A stretch of 64,000 bases of DNA, taken from contig BRON01000007.1 in the NCBI GenBank assembly GCA_024345305.1, positions 1,488,001-1,552,000 on the forward strand, read 5' to 3'. Source of the DNA: Mrakia gelida. Lineage: Eukaryota > Basidiomycota > Tremellomycetes > Cystofilobasidiales > Mrakiaceae. The notes under the pieces are model-generated. The model did not search any database, was not told the DNA's origin, and saw only the letters and a program-made list of their open reading frames with translations. The translations under genes and the position numbers were made by a program. Of the stretch, positions 1 to 11,390 are shown piece after piece (within the stretch, counting starts at the first letter, position 1; every line of letters starts with the position of its first letter).

Positions 1-39
1 TCGCTCGTCGAGGAGAGAAGAAAGGCAAGAAGAACGCAC

Positions 40-536
40 TAGAGTCATCTGCTGAGTCCGCCTTCCTCCAGCATCGAACGTCCGCTGAAAGAAAGCTGAA
101 GCTAACACCTTCATCGTCGGTCAAACAAAAACGAAGTGAAGCAGGTCAGCTTCGTCTCTCACTCCTCCTCTCCGCTCTCCTTCTCGTTTCCCCAAAAAAG
201 GCGAGCAGAATCTCGAAGAACAGGACTAGAGGGACGACTCACCACAATCATCCCCAACCCAAACGCACTTCAATCAACGAAATCCCCAACCCAAGTCAGC
301 TTCGTTCTCTCCTCCCCCTCTCCCTGCCGTCTCTCCCTCTTCCCCACCCCACCCATCTCCCCTCCTCATCACCCACTCTAAAACCCTTCTCTTCGTACTC
401 ACTTCATAACCACCCCGACCAACAACGGACCCACCACATTCACGCACAACGGATCCTGCTCCGCGTCCGTCAACCCCATGTCCATTCGAGTTCGACTCCC
501 TCCGAAGATGTCGCAGCGCGCTAGAGGTTGGACCAT
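40..536 (-). CDS. Partial integral membrane protein, N-terminal exons (DUF6534-like, tentative)
   Basis: Three exons join in phase: 403-536, a 25-nt exon at 243-267, and 40-108. The gene then continues off the left edge. The first exon starts at a Met (MVQPLARCDIF) and ends in a hydrophobic run. Across the small exon this becomes GPLLVGVVMNAFGLGMIVV, followed by LASAFFQRTF and a basic stretch. That is one clear membrane helix near the N-terminus. The pattern of a GPLL-G start, a helix and then an aromatic/basic loop recalls the basidiomycete multi-helix DUF6534 family, but too little is present to be sure. Introns have GTGAGT donors and a GCTGACC branch motif. The start could lie further upstream, since the frame stays open to 914. 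Function unknown. Confidence 0.45.
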
Positions 537-594
537 TCCGTTGCGACGAGCTGAAAAGATGCGAAGAGGATGAAGGAAAGAAGGAGAAAAGAGG

Positions 595-639
595 GAGGAA
601 GGGGAGGAAGGGGAGGAAGGGGAGGAAGGGGAGGAAGGG
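595..639. repeat. Short tandem repeat, 9-bp unit AGGAAGGGG, about five copies
   Basis: A perfect purine-only run of the unit AGGAAGGGG stands upstream of the left-edge membrane protein gene, probably in its 5' leader or promoter on the minus strand. It is followed by three copies of a related GACGAGG string. Confidence 0.7.
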
Positions 640-1080
640 ACGAGGGACGAGGGACAAGGGGAGCAAACAGAGAAGAGGGACGTTGGGTCGGGTCGGTCTG
701 GGCGTTGGATCTGACGACGTCGGTGGAAACGAAGAGGCCCTTTAAAGATCGGCTCGGCTCGGCTCGGATTCATTTCTTGAGGAGGTGGCGAGCGAAGGTG
801 GGGTTGGGATTGCGATGAGAGGAGGAGGAGCGAACCGCGTCGTCGAAGTTGGCTCGCGACGAGAGGGGTTGGGTGAGCACGAGTAGGTCTGTATACGCAC
901 CATCTATACCACACCGTCTACCAGCAGTCTATGTATGTAGAGGAAGGCGGAGAGCGTTAAGCGAGAGCCTTGAGAACCTCAGGACGATCCTTCTCTTGCG
1001 CCCAAAAGGGACGAGGGACTTCGAATCCTCTGCGAAGACGAGAAGAGAAAGAGGAGAGGAGTCAGCCTTCTTAAGCCGTA
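640..1080. other. Intergenic stretch, no gene seen
   Basis: This lies between the upstream side of the left-edge membrane gene and the stop codon of the flavin reductase-like gene. Frames on both strands are open for short distances, but none shows splice signals or a recognisable protein. A GGCTC-rich string at 751-766 and a TTTAAAG at 741-747 are the only distinct features. Confidence 0.4.
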
Positions 1081-2691
1081 CTAGAGGTGATTGGGGGAAG
1101 GGGCATACTGGGTTGTTCGACCGTAGCTGCGAGGAACAAAGCAGAGGTCAGCGACGACGAGGAAGACAAAGGGAAAGGAGGACGCGTCGTCGTCGAGTCG
1201 AACGAACCTGATCCCTCCCAACCTCGAAACGATAGCCGTCCCCTCCTGCTTCAACACCCCCTTCTCCTCGTCCCACGCGCTCTCAAGGACATGGATCTTC
1301 CTGATCCTCCCGAACTTCACATCACCACCACCGACAAAACAAAGCAGAACACAACCCAAATCAGCTTCCTCCCTCTTCTCTCCTTCTCGCCCGTTCGTCT
1401 CTCAAAAACTCACCACAACATGTCCCCCCGTCTCCATCCCTTCATCATCCGTCACCGCCCACTCATGATGCAGCGTACACTCCATACTAAACACGCTCTC
1501 TCCCACCCTCGGCGGTCCCACAACCGTACTCTTCACAGGCGTCAACCCCGACAGGGCCCACTCGCTCACGTCGGAGGTTGCGTCGACGGAGGTGTAGTTG
1601 GCTGCTTCGAGAAAAGTTTCCGAGATCATGGAGACGACGAACTCATTTGTGGAGAGGATGTTCTGGTAGGAGTCTTTTCCGTTGGGGTTGGAGGCGGAGG
1701 GGGAGATGGAGATCATGAGGAGGGGAGGGGAGCCGGAGACGAGGTTGAAGAAGCTAGGTTTGGAGGAACGAGCGAGGAAGAAGGACGAGGAGAGGATGAA
1801 TTTCAGCCTTCTTATCCTGAACCAAATCCGAGCGGTGAGACATCTGAGCTCGGGGGATGAAACTCACGAGTAAGGAGCGAGGTTGAGCGTGCCGTCGAGG
1901 GAGACGGTCGAAAGAAACGCGATGGGTCGAGGAGCCTGTTGAGAGCAAGAAACGAGGTCGGAGAGTCAGCAAAGTGGTAGAGGCTAACAAGAGGTGTGTT
2001 CTAGGCGACTGACCACTCCTGAGATCAAAGCTGCGTAGAGTTTTGGCATCGTGTCGGGGTCGAGCTCTTTCCGAGGTTGGGAGGAGTGATGGGCTGAAGC
2101 GAGAGGAAGGGAGTTGAGACCTGCGGTTGAAAGAGCGAACGGGAACGAGAAGTCAGGTGAGCACTTCGTTGGCGACGGGTACAGACGAGGGAAGAGATGG
2201 TGGAGCAGGGAGAGGCTCGACGGAGGAAGACGAGAGCGCGACCTCGCTGTCAAAAGGCGGCATGCGGTCTTCCTTCTCTCCCTCCTTTGTCCCAGTCGTT
2301 CTGCGGTGTTCCTTTTGAGACTCGGAGACACTCAAAAGGCTCACAAGAGCCTATCTGCGAGATAATCAGAAGCCAAAGAGGGAGGGGAAGCTGTCGAGAG
2401 CTTCGAACGAGTCGGCGTCGATGAGCTCCCTCCCTCCGTTCGCCGTCGCCTCTTCTCCCTTCCCCTCCCTTCCCCTCTCTCACCTCTGCACATCGGAGTG
2501 CCCTGGTACGTAGAATTCGGTCTTTAAAACGCCCTGGAAACGCTGGATACACAGAGACGAGACTTACCTTGCCCTGGAGTCCAGTTTGGATCAGCGACCT
2601 TTGTGAGCTCGAAGTGAGGAGCCGACGAGGGAGCAGGGAAGTCAGGACGGAGGGCTTCCTGTTCCTTGAAAGGTAGTCGAGAGGCGGTCAT
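1081..2691 (-). CDS. Flavin reductase-like FMN-binding split-barrel protein
   Basis: Predicted exons are 2568-2691, 2014-2120, 1868-1935, 1414-1753, 1208-1314 and 1081-1126, which join in phase to 263 residues. The protein resembles the fungal flavin reductase-like domain family. An N-terminal segment DPNWTPGQG leads into PKLYAALISGVAPRPIAFLS and then DGTLNLAPYSFFN, the strand pair that holds FMN in this fold. Next comes a long exon with NEFVVSMISETFLEAAN and LSGLTPVKSTVVGPPRVGES, both typical of the family, and a final VVFGRIRKIHV strand. Members bind FMN and are often oxidoreductase partners; the substrate here cannot be told. The first Met after an unremarkable leader was taken as the start. 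The first intron, about 447 bp, is unusually long for this genome, so a small missed exon is possible. Confidence 0.85.
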
Positions 2692-3027
2692 CGTTCGAGA
2701 GGATGTAGAGAGGTAGAAGGATGAGGGACAAGGGTGTGCTGGCGGTTGAGAGAGAAGGAGGGTGGCAGGGAGGAAAGAACGAGGGCTGAAGAGCTCACGG
2801 TCACATCCGTTGAGCACGCTCTTTTTCTCGCTGCTTTCTTCTAGGGTTTCCGTCAAGTGAAACAGCCTCTAGAGGCAAAGTTGAATATCAGTAGAAAACT
2901 CATATAAAAATTGAGCGGCTCGGTGTCTCGTGATATCCTGGATCAGTCAGCCAAATCGTCGACGAGTTTCCCTTTCAGCTTCAGCTCCCTTCTCCTTCCC
3001 GTCCCCATTCCACCACCCACCCTCACG
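2692..3027. promoter_or_regulatory. Divergent promoter region between flavin reductase-like and SNF2 ATPase genes
   Basis: 336 bp separate the two start codons. A TATA-like CATATAAAAA lies at 2901-2910, about 118 bp before the plus-strand ATG. The stretch from 2960 to 3027 is pyrimidine-rich on the plus strand, as leaders in this window usually are. No specific factor site can be named. Confidence 0.45.
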
Positions 3028-6000
3028 ATGTTCTCCGGAGAAGGATCTTCCTCGCATCCCTCCCAGCAGAACTCGCTCTTCTCCCTGCTCACCCATCCTT
3101 CCAACACTCAGGAGGGCCAGCAGCAGCAGCCACCTCGACCGACCCTTCCTCCTCCTTCTGCCCTCCCTCATCCTCCAACGCTCGGTCCTCGTCTTTCAGC
3201 TCTTCCAAACCAGAACCAGCAGCAGCAACTCCCTCCATCGAGAAGACAGGGCGAGATAGATCTTACAGGAGAAGGAGACGACGAAGATGAGCGTCCTATG
3301 GTGCAGAGGGAGGGGAAGAGGCAGAGGCAGGGAGGAGGAGGAGGAGGAATCGAAGGTCACCTTCATTCGTCGTCGTCGTCGTCTTCTAGAGGGATTTCAG
3401 CAGCAGCAGCACCTACAGGACCTCCCACAGGATGGGCTCCTGCTCTTCCTCTCCCTCTATGGTCTCAAGAAGTTCAGCAGCATCCTCATCAGCAACATCA
3501 GCAGCATCAACGACCGTTCCAACCTTCCCCAACGTCGTCTTCGTCGACCTCCTCCTTCCCCTCCAACTCCATCGCCCAACCTCCTCCCACAGCATCCTCT
3601 TCAGGATCACCAGCACGTCACTTCCCTCCCTTCGATCCCACTCGTCAATCCTCCACTTCTTCCTTCCCTCCCCCTCCAGCTCCTCATCATCAGCACCAGC
3701 ACCGTCCCAACCCGAGCTCGTCCTCCTCCTCCTCGAGACTTGCTCCCAACACGACCAAACGTCAACCTTCACCGATCGACGTCGACGACTACCCTTCTCC
3801 ACCCCCTCGGCTCCCCTCTCCACCTCCTCCACCGCCCCCACCTCCTTCCAACAACCCTCAGCCCACGCTCATAGGCTACCTCGACACGACCGCTTTGATC
3901 CTCTACCCTAGCCCCTATCTCGACAACACCGTCGAGCCAGGTCAACCGCTCACCAGGAACTACTCGAGAGGAGAGTCACTCATCGTTGGAGATGCAGAAT
4001 GGGCGAGAGTCAAGCTCAAGGTGGGTTTCTCTCTTTCAAACGAGGAGAGAGTTGGTCGTCGAGCTCGCTCGCGCTGACCTTTTTCCGTCCCTCTCTCCCT
4101 CCTCTTCGATCCTCGTCCCGTCCCTTCTCAGCACAAACCTCTTCCCGCGAATTCTCCACCCGGTACGAGCGAGACGATCAACATCATCCCCTTCGGCGTC
4201 CCCTCCAACCAGGTCGAACCCTTCGGAGTCGTAGCGAGTACGGTCGCAGACGTGCTGGGAGTCTTCCTCTCCAAGGGTCTCATTCGAGTCGAGGGTTGGA
4301 TTCTTCGAGGAGGAGCCAAGAACGTGAGCCACCTCTTAACACCTCACTCGCATCGAGATAAGCTTGAGCTGACTTTCTCGGTCGCTCTTCAGAAATTCTG
4401 CCAGATCCTCCACCTCTTCCTCCTCACGATCCCTCCCAACATCGCCTACGTCTCCAACACCCTCGCCGAGAAGAACCTCTTCCTAGGTCATCCTCGTCTT
4501 CCTTGGAGAGCCGAGTGGTTCCAGAACTGCATCTACGCCAACCCTCACCTCGACGCAGGCGTCGCCAACCTCAACATCAGGAGGAATCCCAACTTCAGAG
4601 TCGCAGGACCGTCGGTGTCGGCTGCCGCCAAGGTCGTCGAGCAGCAGAGGAGTCAGGTCGACGAGGTGTTCAAGAGTTTGAAGGGAGGGGATGATTTCGA
4701 TGAGACGCATCCTGGTGAGTGTTTAGAGTTCCAACCACTTCATTAGGAGAGAAAAGTCGAACGACCAAACGCGGTTGGCTGACGACTCCTTCGACGCGTC
4801 TCGTTTTCTTCCCTCAGGACCCATGATCGGCGCCGAGCTTTACCCTCATCAGAAGAAGGCTCTCACTTTCCTCAGGGAGAGAGAGAACGAGAAGCTGCCT
4901 CCGATGGGAGTGAGGAAGAAGGACTTCAAGCCTGCGACGCCTGGGAGTCTGTGGGTGCCGATGATGGAGCAGACGGGGAGGAAGGGGAAGAGCTCGTCGA
5001 AACCTTCGTCCTGGGAGCATCGAGTCACGAAGGAGATTGTTAGGAACAAGCCGAGAGAGTGTAGAGGTGCCATCCTGGCAGACGACGTGAGTCCTTCAGC
5101 GCTTCGACCCTCGATTTTCATCGTCGCGTCAGTCACCTTCGCTGACTCAGGCGATCTTCCGTTCTCTTCTTTCTTTCCTTTTAGATGGGTCTGGGTAAAT
5201 CGCTCTCCATCGTCTCCCTCGTCGCCTCGACCATCGGGACCGCTCGAAAGTTCGACGTCAAGCCTCTCAAGGACCTTCGCGCTCCTCCCTCCGCTTCGAC
5301 CTCCCTCTCCGACTTCGAGGACTTCGACGAACCCTCCTCCTCCTCCCTCGACGCGTCCCACTTCGCAGGAGCCGTCTTCGGAATGCCCAGCGTCCTCGCC
5401 TCCTCCGCTTCCAGCTCAGCATCCAAAACCGCTCGTCAGCAACAGTCGGAGTCCAAGAAGAAGGAGGAGCGAGCTCGAGAAGGACACGCGAGGAAGTCAA
5501 GGATCAAGGTTCGATCTCGAGCGACGCTCATCGTCTGTCCTCTCACGACGGTCAGCAACTGGGAGGATCAGTTCATGGAGCATTGGTCGGGACCCGTCAC
5601 CGTCTACTCTGGAGGACAAGGGAAGGATGTCGTGCAGATGAAGAAGAACGGACGAACGCGACTCTCGATCCCCAAGCTCGAACCAGACTCGTCGGACTCG
5701 GATTCCTCCTCCTCCTCGGACGACGACGACCACAAGCACGTCCTCCGGATCTACGTCTACCACGGAAACAACCGACAACTCGATCCAGACTACATCAGCG
5801 ACTTCGACGTCGTCATCACCACCTTCTCGACGCTCGCGACCGAGTTCTCGAAGCAGACGAGGACGGCCGAGGGAGCTCCTTCGAGTGGAACGTCGACTCC
5901 CGTTGGAGGCAAGTCGGCGAACAAGGACGAGGACGAGGATAGCGATGGAGTTATGGAGGTGGATGCGAATGGGCAGGAGGTGCCTTCGGTGGTGGATCAG

Positions 6001-8759
6001 GAGGCGAAGGAGTTGGAGCAGACGACGACGAAGAAGAGGAAGAGAGGGAAGGGAGCGATCACCAACCTGGGACCCGCCAACGATGCCGAGATCACGAGTC
6101 CTCTCCAGCAGATTGAGTGGTTCAGAGTCGTTTTGGACGAAGCTCAGTGAGCTTTGAATCTTCGTTTTGTCGCGTCGAGGAGATCTCGTTCTCGAACGTG
6201 TCGACTGACTCTTTTCTCTTTGTCTTTCCTCCTTCCTTTCTCAGCTTCATCAAGGACGCCAACACGGTCGCCGCTCGAGCAGCCTGCTATCTCGAAGCAC
6301 AACGTCGAATCTGCCTCACCGGAACTCCCATCCAGAACAAGCTCGACGACCTCTGGGCTCTCATCAAGTTCATCCGACTCGAACCCTTCGACGACAAGTC
6401 CGTCTGGGCCGAATACGTCTCCTCTCCAGCCAAGTACGGAGATTCCATCGGAGTCGCTCGTCTCCAAGTCATCATGCGACACATCACCCTTCGACGAACC
6501 AAGGAAACGAAACTCGCGTCGGGCAAGACCCTCCTCGACCTCCCTCCTCGAAAGGACAAGATCGTCTACCTCACCTTCAGCGAGAAGGAGAAAGCCATCT
6601 ACGACACCCACCTCATCCAGTCCAAGGCAGATTTCAACAACATGCTCGAGGAGGGAGACGGGGGGAAGATCTCCAACTCGAACTACGTCAACATCCTTCA
6701 GTCCATCCTTCGACTTCGTCAGATCTGCGATCACTACCTCCTCATCAACGACAAGTCGGCTCCGGAGGACGACGTGGACTCGGGAGAACCGCTCGAGTAC
6801 GAGGAAGCGGTGGCGGCGATCAACGTTCATGGGATCAACCAGAGACGAGCGGCCGCGGTGATGGCGTTCTTCAAGGAGGAGGGGATGTGCGTTTGCTCCG
6901 AGTGCGACGTGGATCTGAGCTGTTTGGCGGCTGGACCGGCGGCGGAGGTGGAGGAGGGAGCGTCGGGGTCGAATGGGAAGCCGGTGGTGAAGAGGAAGGG
7001 GAAGAAGAAGATCCCTCAGGCGATCTTGACCAAGTGTCAGCATCTTTACTGTGAGTTTCACGCGTTCGCTCGTCGTTCGAGGTTCTTATCTCCCTTCTTC
7101 TCGTTTTTTCAAGCTCGAGCTGACACTCTTTTTCCTCTCTACAGGTCTCGCCTGCTTCAAGTCCTCGATCTACTCAGCCTGGCCCAAATCCATCGGAGGA
7201 GTCGGTCGTTCCTGCTCGAAGTGCGCCAGCGGTCTTCGTCTCGCGACCGACTGCATCGAGATCGTCCCTCCCGGATCGTCCGAAGCAGCCTCCTCGTCCG
7301 AGTTCGCAGCTCGATCCAAGTCGTCCAAGAAGTCAGCACCGAGGAAACGTCGTCGAGAGCCCGGAGCCGAACTCGTCTACTCGACCAAGATCCGAATGCT
7401 CATGGACGATCTCAAGGCCTACTCAGCTCTCAACCCTCACTCGGCCAACTTCGCTGGGAATCCTCACGCGCAGGAGCAAGTCTTCACGGGAGGAAATGGA
7501 GAAGGGGCTTCGATCACTGAGCTCGAGGGAGAGGGACAGCCGTCGGGACCGTCGTCGTCGAACGGAGATCAACAGGACTTCAAGCCTTCGCTTCAGGACC
7601 TCGGGATCGGATCGTCGAACTCCTCCCCTTACCCTTCCCATCCCAACGACCTCCTCCTCCCCCAGTTCAACGAAAACGGGAACGAGAACGGAAACGGCGA
7701 CGTCCCCATGCTCGACCAAAAACCCGACGCACCAGGTCCCTCCTCCTCCTCCTTCGAACATAACGCCCTCCCACCCCCTCGCCCTCCTCCCACCACCTCC
7801 TACCAAAACGACCCCGTCTTCACCCTCGCCAGCGAACTCTCCCAACCCGAGCACGACCACGAACTCAATAACCCTTTGTACGACTCCGAACCCACCGACC
7901 TCTTCGCCGATCTCGAAGAACCCTACGCGTCCGACGTCAAGTCAGGGAAACCCATCAAGACCATCGTCTTCTCCCAATGGACGTCCATGCTCGATAGGAT
8001 CGAGGACGCTCTGGCGGAGACGGGGATCAAGTACGATCGGTTGGATGGAACGATGAAGAGGGATGATCGAACGAAAGCGATGGAGAGACTGAGGCAGGAT
8101 CCCTCGTGCGAAGTTCTGTTGGTTAGTTTGAGGGCGGGAGGAGTGGGGTTGAACTTGACGACGGCGAATAGGGTGTACTTGATTGATCCGTTCTGGAACC
8201 CGGCGGTGGAGAATCAGGCGGTGGATAGGATTGTGAGTGCTCGTCGTTTCTCTTCTCTTTCGCGTTTTCCCTTCCTCCCTCTCTGCTCTCTCTCTCTTCC
8301 GAGCTCGCCCTCACATCACTGACACATCGCTCCTCCCCTTCGCTTCGTTCCTCCCTTCGCAGCATCGACTCGGTCAGACGAGACCCGTCATCTCGACGAA
8401 GTACATCAGTGCGTTCGACCTCCCCTCTCCTCTCCCTCTCCTATCCCTCTTTCTCTCTCTTCCGCCTCGGCCCTTCCAGATCTCTTGAGCTTCAGATATT
8501 GACTCGCTCAATCGCTTCTCGCCCTGCTTCGATTTCCCAGTGTCCAACTCGATGGAGGAGAGGATGCTCGAGATCCAGAAGAAGAAGGAAGCCCTCGCCA
8601 ACATGTCGCTCTCCCAGACCATGACCAAGAAGGAACTTCACGAGAAGAGGATGGAGGATCTCAAGGTTCGTACCCCTTCTCTTTCGTCTATCCCTCACGC
8701 CCGAGAGCTTGCAGCTGACCTCGTTCGTTTCGTTCGTTCCGCAGACTCTCTTCTCCTAA
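3028..8759 (+). CDS. Rad5/Rad16-type SNF2 DNA-dependent ATPase with inserted RING finger
   Basis: Ten exons (3028-4020, 4132-4323, 4393-4714, 4818-5086, 5185-6146, 6245-7050, 7145-8232, 8363-8408, 8541-8665, 8745-8759) join in phase to 1605 residues. The first 270 or so residues are low-complexity (Gln, Ser, Pro). A conserved-looking segment around 300-450 (IGYLDTTALILYPSPYL, then KGLIRVEGWIL) precedes the ATPase. Motif I is DDMGLGKS near 591-598. DEAH near 909-912 is created by the 6146/6245 splice, and GTPIQNKLDDLW follows near 940. A RING-type cysteine/histidine set (CVCSEC near 1127, KCQHLYCLAC, then CSKC) sits between the two helicase lobes. The second lobe has VFSQWTSM, LRAGGVGLNL and NQAVDRIHRLGQ. 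This arrangement is that of nuclear Rad5/HLTF/Rad16 proteins, which act in DNA repair and may ubiquitinate a partner. A Ser/Asp-rich insert divides lobe 1. No clear HIRAN domain was seen, so orthology to Rad5 itself is uncertain. Confidence 0.92.
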
Positions 8760-9448
8760 ACCTCGTCCGCACGCGTCGTCGCCGTCTCTTCCCTTCTCTC
8801 TGTATACCTTCCTCGCCCCGCTACCTAGTTTTACGTCTCTCTCTTCGATATCTAACCACCTCAGTCTGTATTACTTAGCTCCCCTCGCTGTTTCGGTCTT
8901 GCTTCTTTCTCGTTATCTTTCTCTCGTCGTCCTTTCGCATCCTCTCTCATCGCTCGTACCTCATCCCTTCGCCGCCTTTTGCTTCGCTTCCTTCTACCCC
9001 ATTTACCTTCTCTAGCTATCTAGAACTTTGGTACGATCCGAAGCTTCTTTCTTCTTTGAACTTGGGGGTTGGGCAAGTGAGAGCCGGCGACGCGTCGGGT
9101 TCGTCGAGGCTCGTTTTGAACGAGGTGAGTGGATCGATCACTAAGATTTTCCCTCCGGTCCCTCCGCCTACAGGTTCAAGTAGATCGTCTGCTGAACTCA
9201 GATTTCGCCTTCTCCTCCTCTCGCCCAGCTCCTGCTGCAAAGTCACCCAAGTCAGGTGAGTCACCGAAAAAGGAAGTCACCCTCGTGCTGAGCGAGCAAC
9301 GCCTCTCGATCCTTTGCTGACAATCGATCTCCTCCCCTTTTAGGCTCAACATTTCGCCTGCATCTCACCTTCCCTCCGAACCACCACCATCATCTCTCGC
9401 CTTCCCCCTCCCATCTTTCCTTTCAAGCACCTACCAGCTCGAACCAAC
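8760..9448 (+). other. 3' region of SNF2 gene and spliced 5' leader of the dehydrogenase gene
   Basis: No separate gene is convincing here. Two intron-like segments lie before the dehydrogenase ATG. The one at 9256-9343 has GTGAGT, TTGCTGACAA and CCTTTTAG and is canonical. The one at 9125-9173 has GTGAGT and CTACAG but is short and lacks the branch motif. They most likely belong to the dehydrogenase 5' untranslated region, because the spliced frames carry no continuing protein into 9449. Confidence 0.5.
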
Positions 9449-10862
9449 ATGTCTCGAAACCTCCCCTCCCTCCTCCAAGCCAACATCTTCTCCGTCCAAG
9501 GTCGCGTCGTCCTCATCACGGGAGCTGGAACGGGGATGGGCAAAGATATGGCGCTCGCTTTGGCTGTTAATGGGGCGAAGGTTTATATGTGAGTGTTCAG
9601 ACTTTCGAGCGAGGGAGCGAGGGAGGAGGGGAGGGGAGGAGGAGACGAGTTGAGCTCACGCGCGCCTCTTTTGGCTCGGTTCGATCAGCGTCGGGAGGAG
9701 GAAGGAGAAGCTCGAGGAGGTTGCCACTCTCGTTAAGGATCAGGCTGGGGAGGTCATTCCGTGAGTTGTCTCTCTTCGCTATCTCGAGGAGAAGGAGAAG
9801 CTGATTGTTGCTGGTTTTGCGTCGCAGACTTCAAGGTGACGTCGCGTCGCTCGAAGGGATCAACAAGGTCTTCGAGGAGTTCAAGAAGCACGAGTCCGTT
9901 CTTGATGTTCTGATCAACGTGAGGTCTTCACTCGCTTCTCGATACTTCTTCGAGCTCTTTTACTGAACCTCTGGCCCTTCTTGTTTCAGAACGTCGGGAC
10001 TTACCGAACCGTCGACAACGTCGACCCGAGCGACGCATCCAAGGTCGCGGAGTCGCTTCTTTCTGCGAATTGTGAGTCTCTTCGCTTCGTATCTTCGCGT
10101 AGGAACTGAATCTGACACTTTGATCGCTCGCAGGGGAGGACTTCACCGCTCAAACCGATATCAACGTCGCTCCTACCTACTTCATGAGCGCGACGTTCAT
10201 TCCTCTTCTTCAACAGTCGAAGTCGGCCGTGATCGTCAACAACGCCAGCGCTCTGGCCTTGTGTTCTGGAGTAACGACCTCTCCCAGCTACAACAGCTCG
10301 AAGGCAGCGGGTGAGTTGCCTCGTCCTTTTTTCTTCCCCTCGATTTCGCACCGTGCTCATTCGCACCGTGCTCACTTCGTTTCTCCGCTTTCTTCCACCT
10401 CTCCTAGTCCTCAGCCTCACCAGGACTCTTGCAGGTCAGTCTCATCCACTTTCTCACCTCTCGGACTCGTCAAACCTGACCTTTCGTTCGCTTCGCTTTC
10501 AGGTCGACTGATCCCCCTCAACATCCGAGTCAACGCCATCTCAACCTTCCTCCACCCCTCCGAGATCAGTGGCTCGCCCGAGACTATCGCCGCCAACCCT
10601 TTCTACAAGAGTATCTTGAGAGACATCCCTGCTCGTGAGTCGCTCTCTTCTCTCGTCCCACATCTCTCCTCGAACTCGAACTGACGCGACGCGTCTTTAT
10701 TCTTTTTCAGATCGACCGAGTTTCCCTGAGAACTTGGGCGGGATCATCCTCTTCCTCGCTTCCAAGGCGAGCGAGTACTCCAACGGACTCAACATGACTC
10801 TCGATGGAGGGTGGTTGTTGACGGAGTCGGCTGAGAAGGCTTTGCCCAAGTTGGAGCAGTGA
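9449..10862 (+). CDS. Short-chain dehydrogenase/reductase (SDR family)
   Basis: Eight exons (9449-9588, 9689-9760, 9828-9918, 9990-10071, 10134-10310, 10409-10435, 10503-10634, 10711-10862) join to 290 residues, a usual size for a classical SDR. The NAD(P)-binding motif TGAGTGMG follows VVLI near residue 22. VLDVLINNVG is the family's NNxG signature. The active site is set by NNAS and YNSSK, so serine, tyrosine and lysine are all present. RLIPLNIRVNAI and FLASKASEYSNG-NMTLDGGW close the fold as in 3-oxoacyl-ACP reductase-like members. The residue after the second strand is arginine (VGRRKEKLEE), which suggests NADP rather than NAD. The substrate is unknown. No targeting signal is evident. Exon 6 is only 27 nt. 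Confidence 0.92.
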
Positions 10863-11390
10863 GCTCGCCGTTGACAGAACGCGTCGGTCTCGAGGGAGGG
10901 TGTCGATGTTTCTCTCGATCTGAACGAGGTTGATCTTCGCTCTCGAGAATCTTTCCGGGGACTGAGAGGCTTGGGTTGAGTCGTTAACATATATAAGAGA
11001 AGGGGGAAGACAACCCATCGAAGGTGAGGAGAAAGCGGAAGAGGCGAGAAGGGGAGGGGGATGAAACGAGGGAAAGATGACAGTGAGGCTCGACGGGCAT
11101 TAGGAATTAGGGAAGAGAGAAGAACAGGGAAAACGGAAGGAAAAAGGGATGCATACACGAAGGCCAGAAGAGGGAACCAAGAGAAGAAGCCGGAGGAGTT
11201 TCGGGGGAGAAGAAACTTCAGAGGGAGGAGAAGACGAGCGAGGAGAAGGTCTTGGTGATCTGAGAGCGAGCTGGTCTCTGATCGAAAGCGGAGAAGAAGA
11301 GAGAGAGGTCAGAGTTAGGACCCTGCAAAGGTCGAGCGGAGAGAGTGAAGCAAATGGAGGGGGAGAGAAGCAGATGGGGTTGGGCTCACC
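10863..11390. other. Convergent 3' region between dehydrogenase and secreted-protein genes
   Basis: The two genes end toward each other, so this stretch holds both 3' untranslated regions. ACATATATAAG at 10987-10997 is AT-rich against its surroundings and could be a polyadenylation efficiency element. The rest is purine-rich on the plus strand with no credible coding frame. Confidence 0.4.

Noticed and set aside
2911..3027. Possible N-terminal extension of the SNF2 ATPase
   Set aside because: The frame is open, but there is no ATG before 3028 and a TATA-like box sits at 2901-2910, so this is leader sequence.
9056..9320. Short frames before the dehydrogenase gene as N-terminal exons
   Set aside because: Joining them across 9256-9343 does not stay in frame with the dehydrogenase, whose ATG at 9449 already gives a complete SDR N-terminus.
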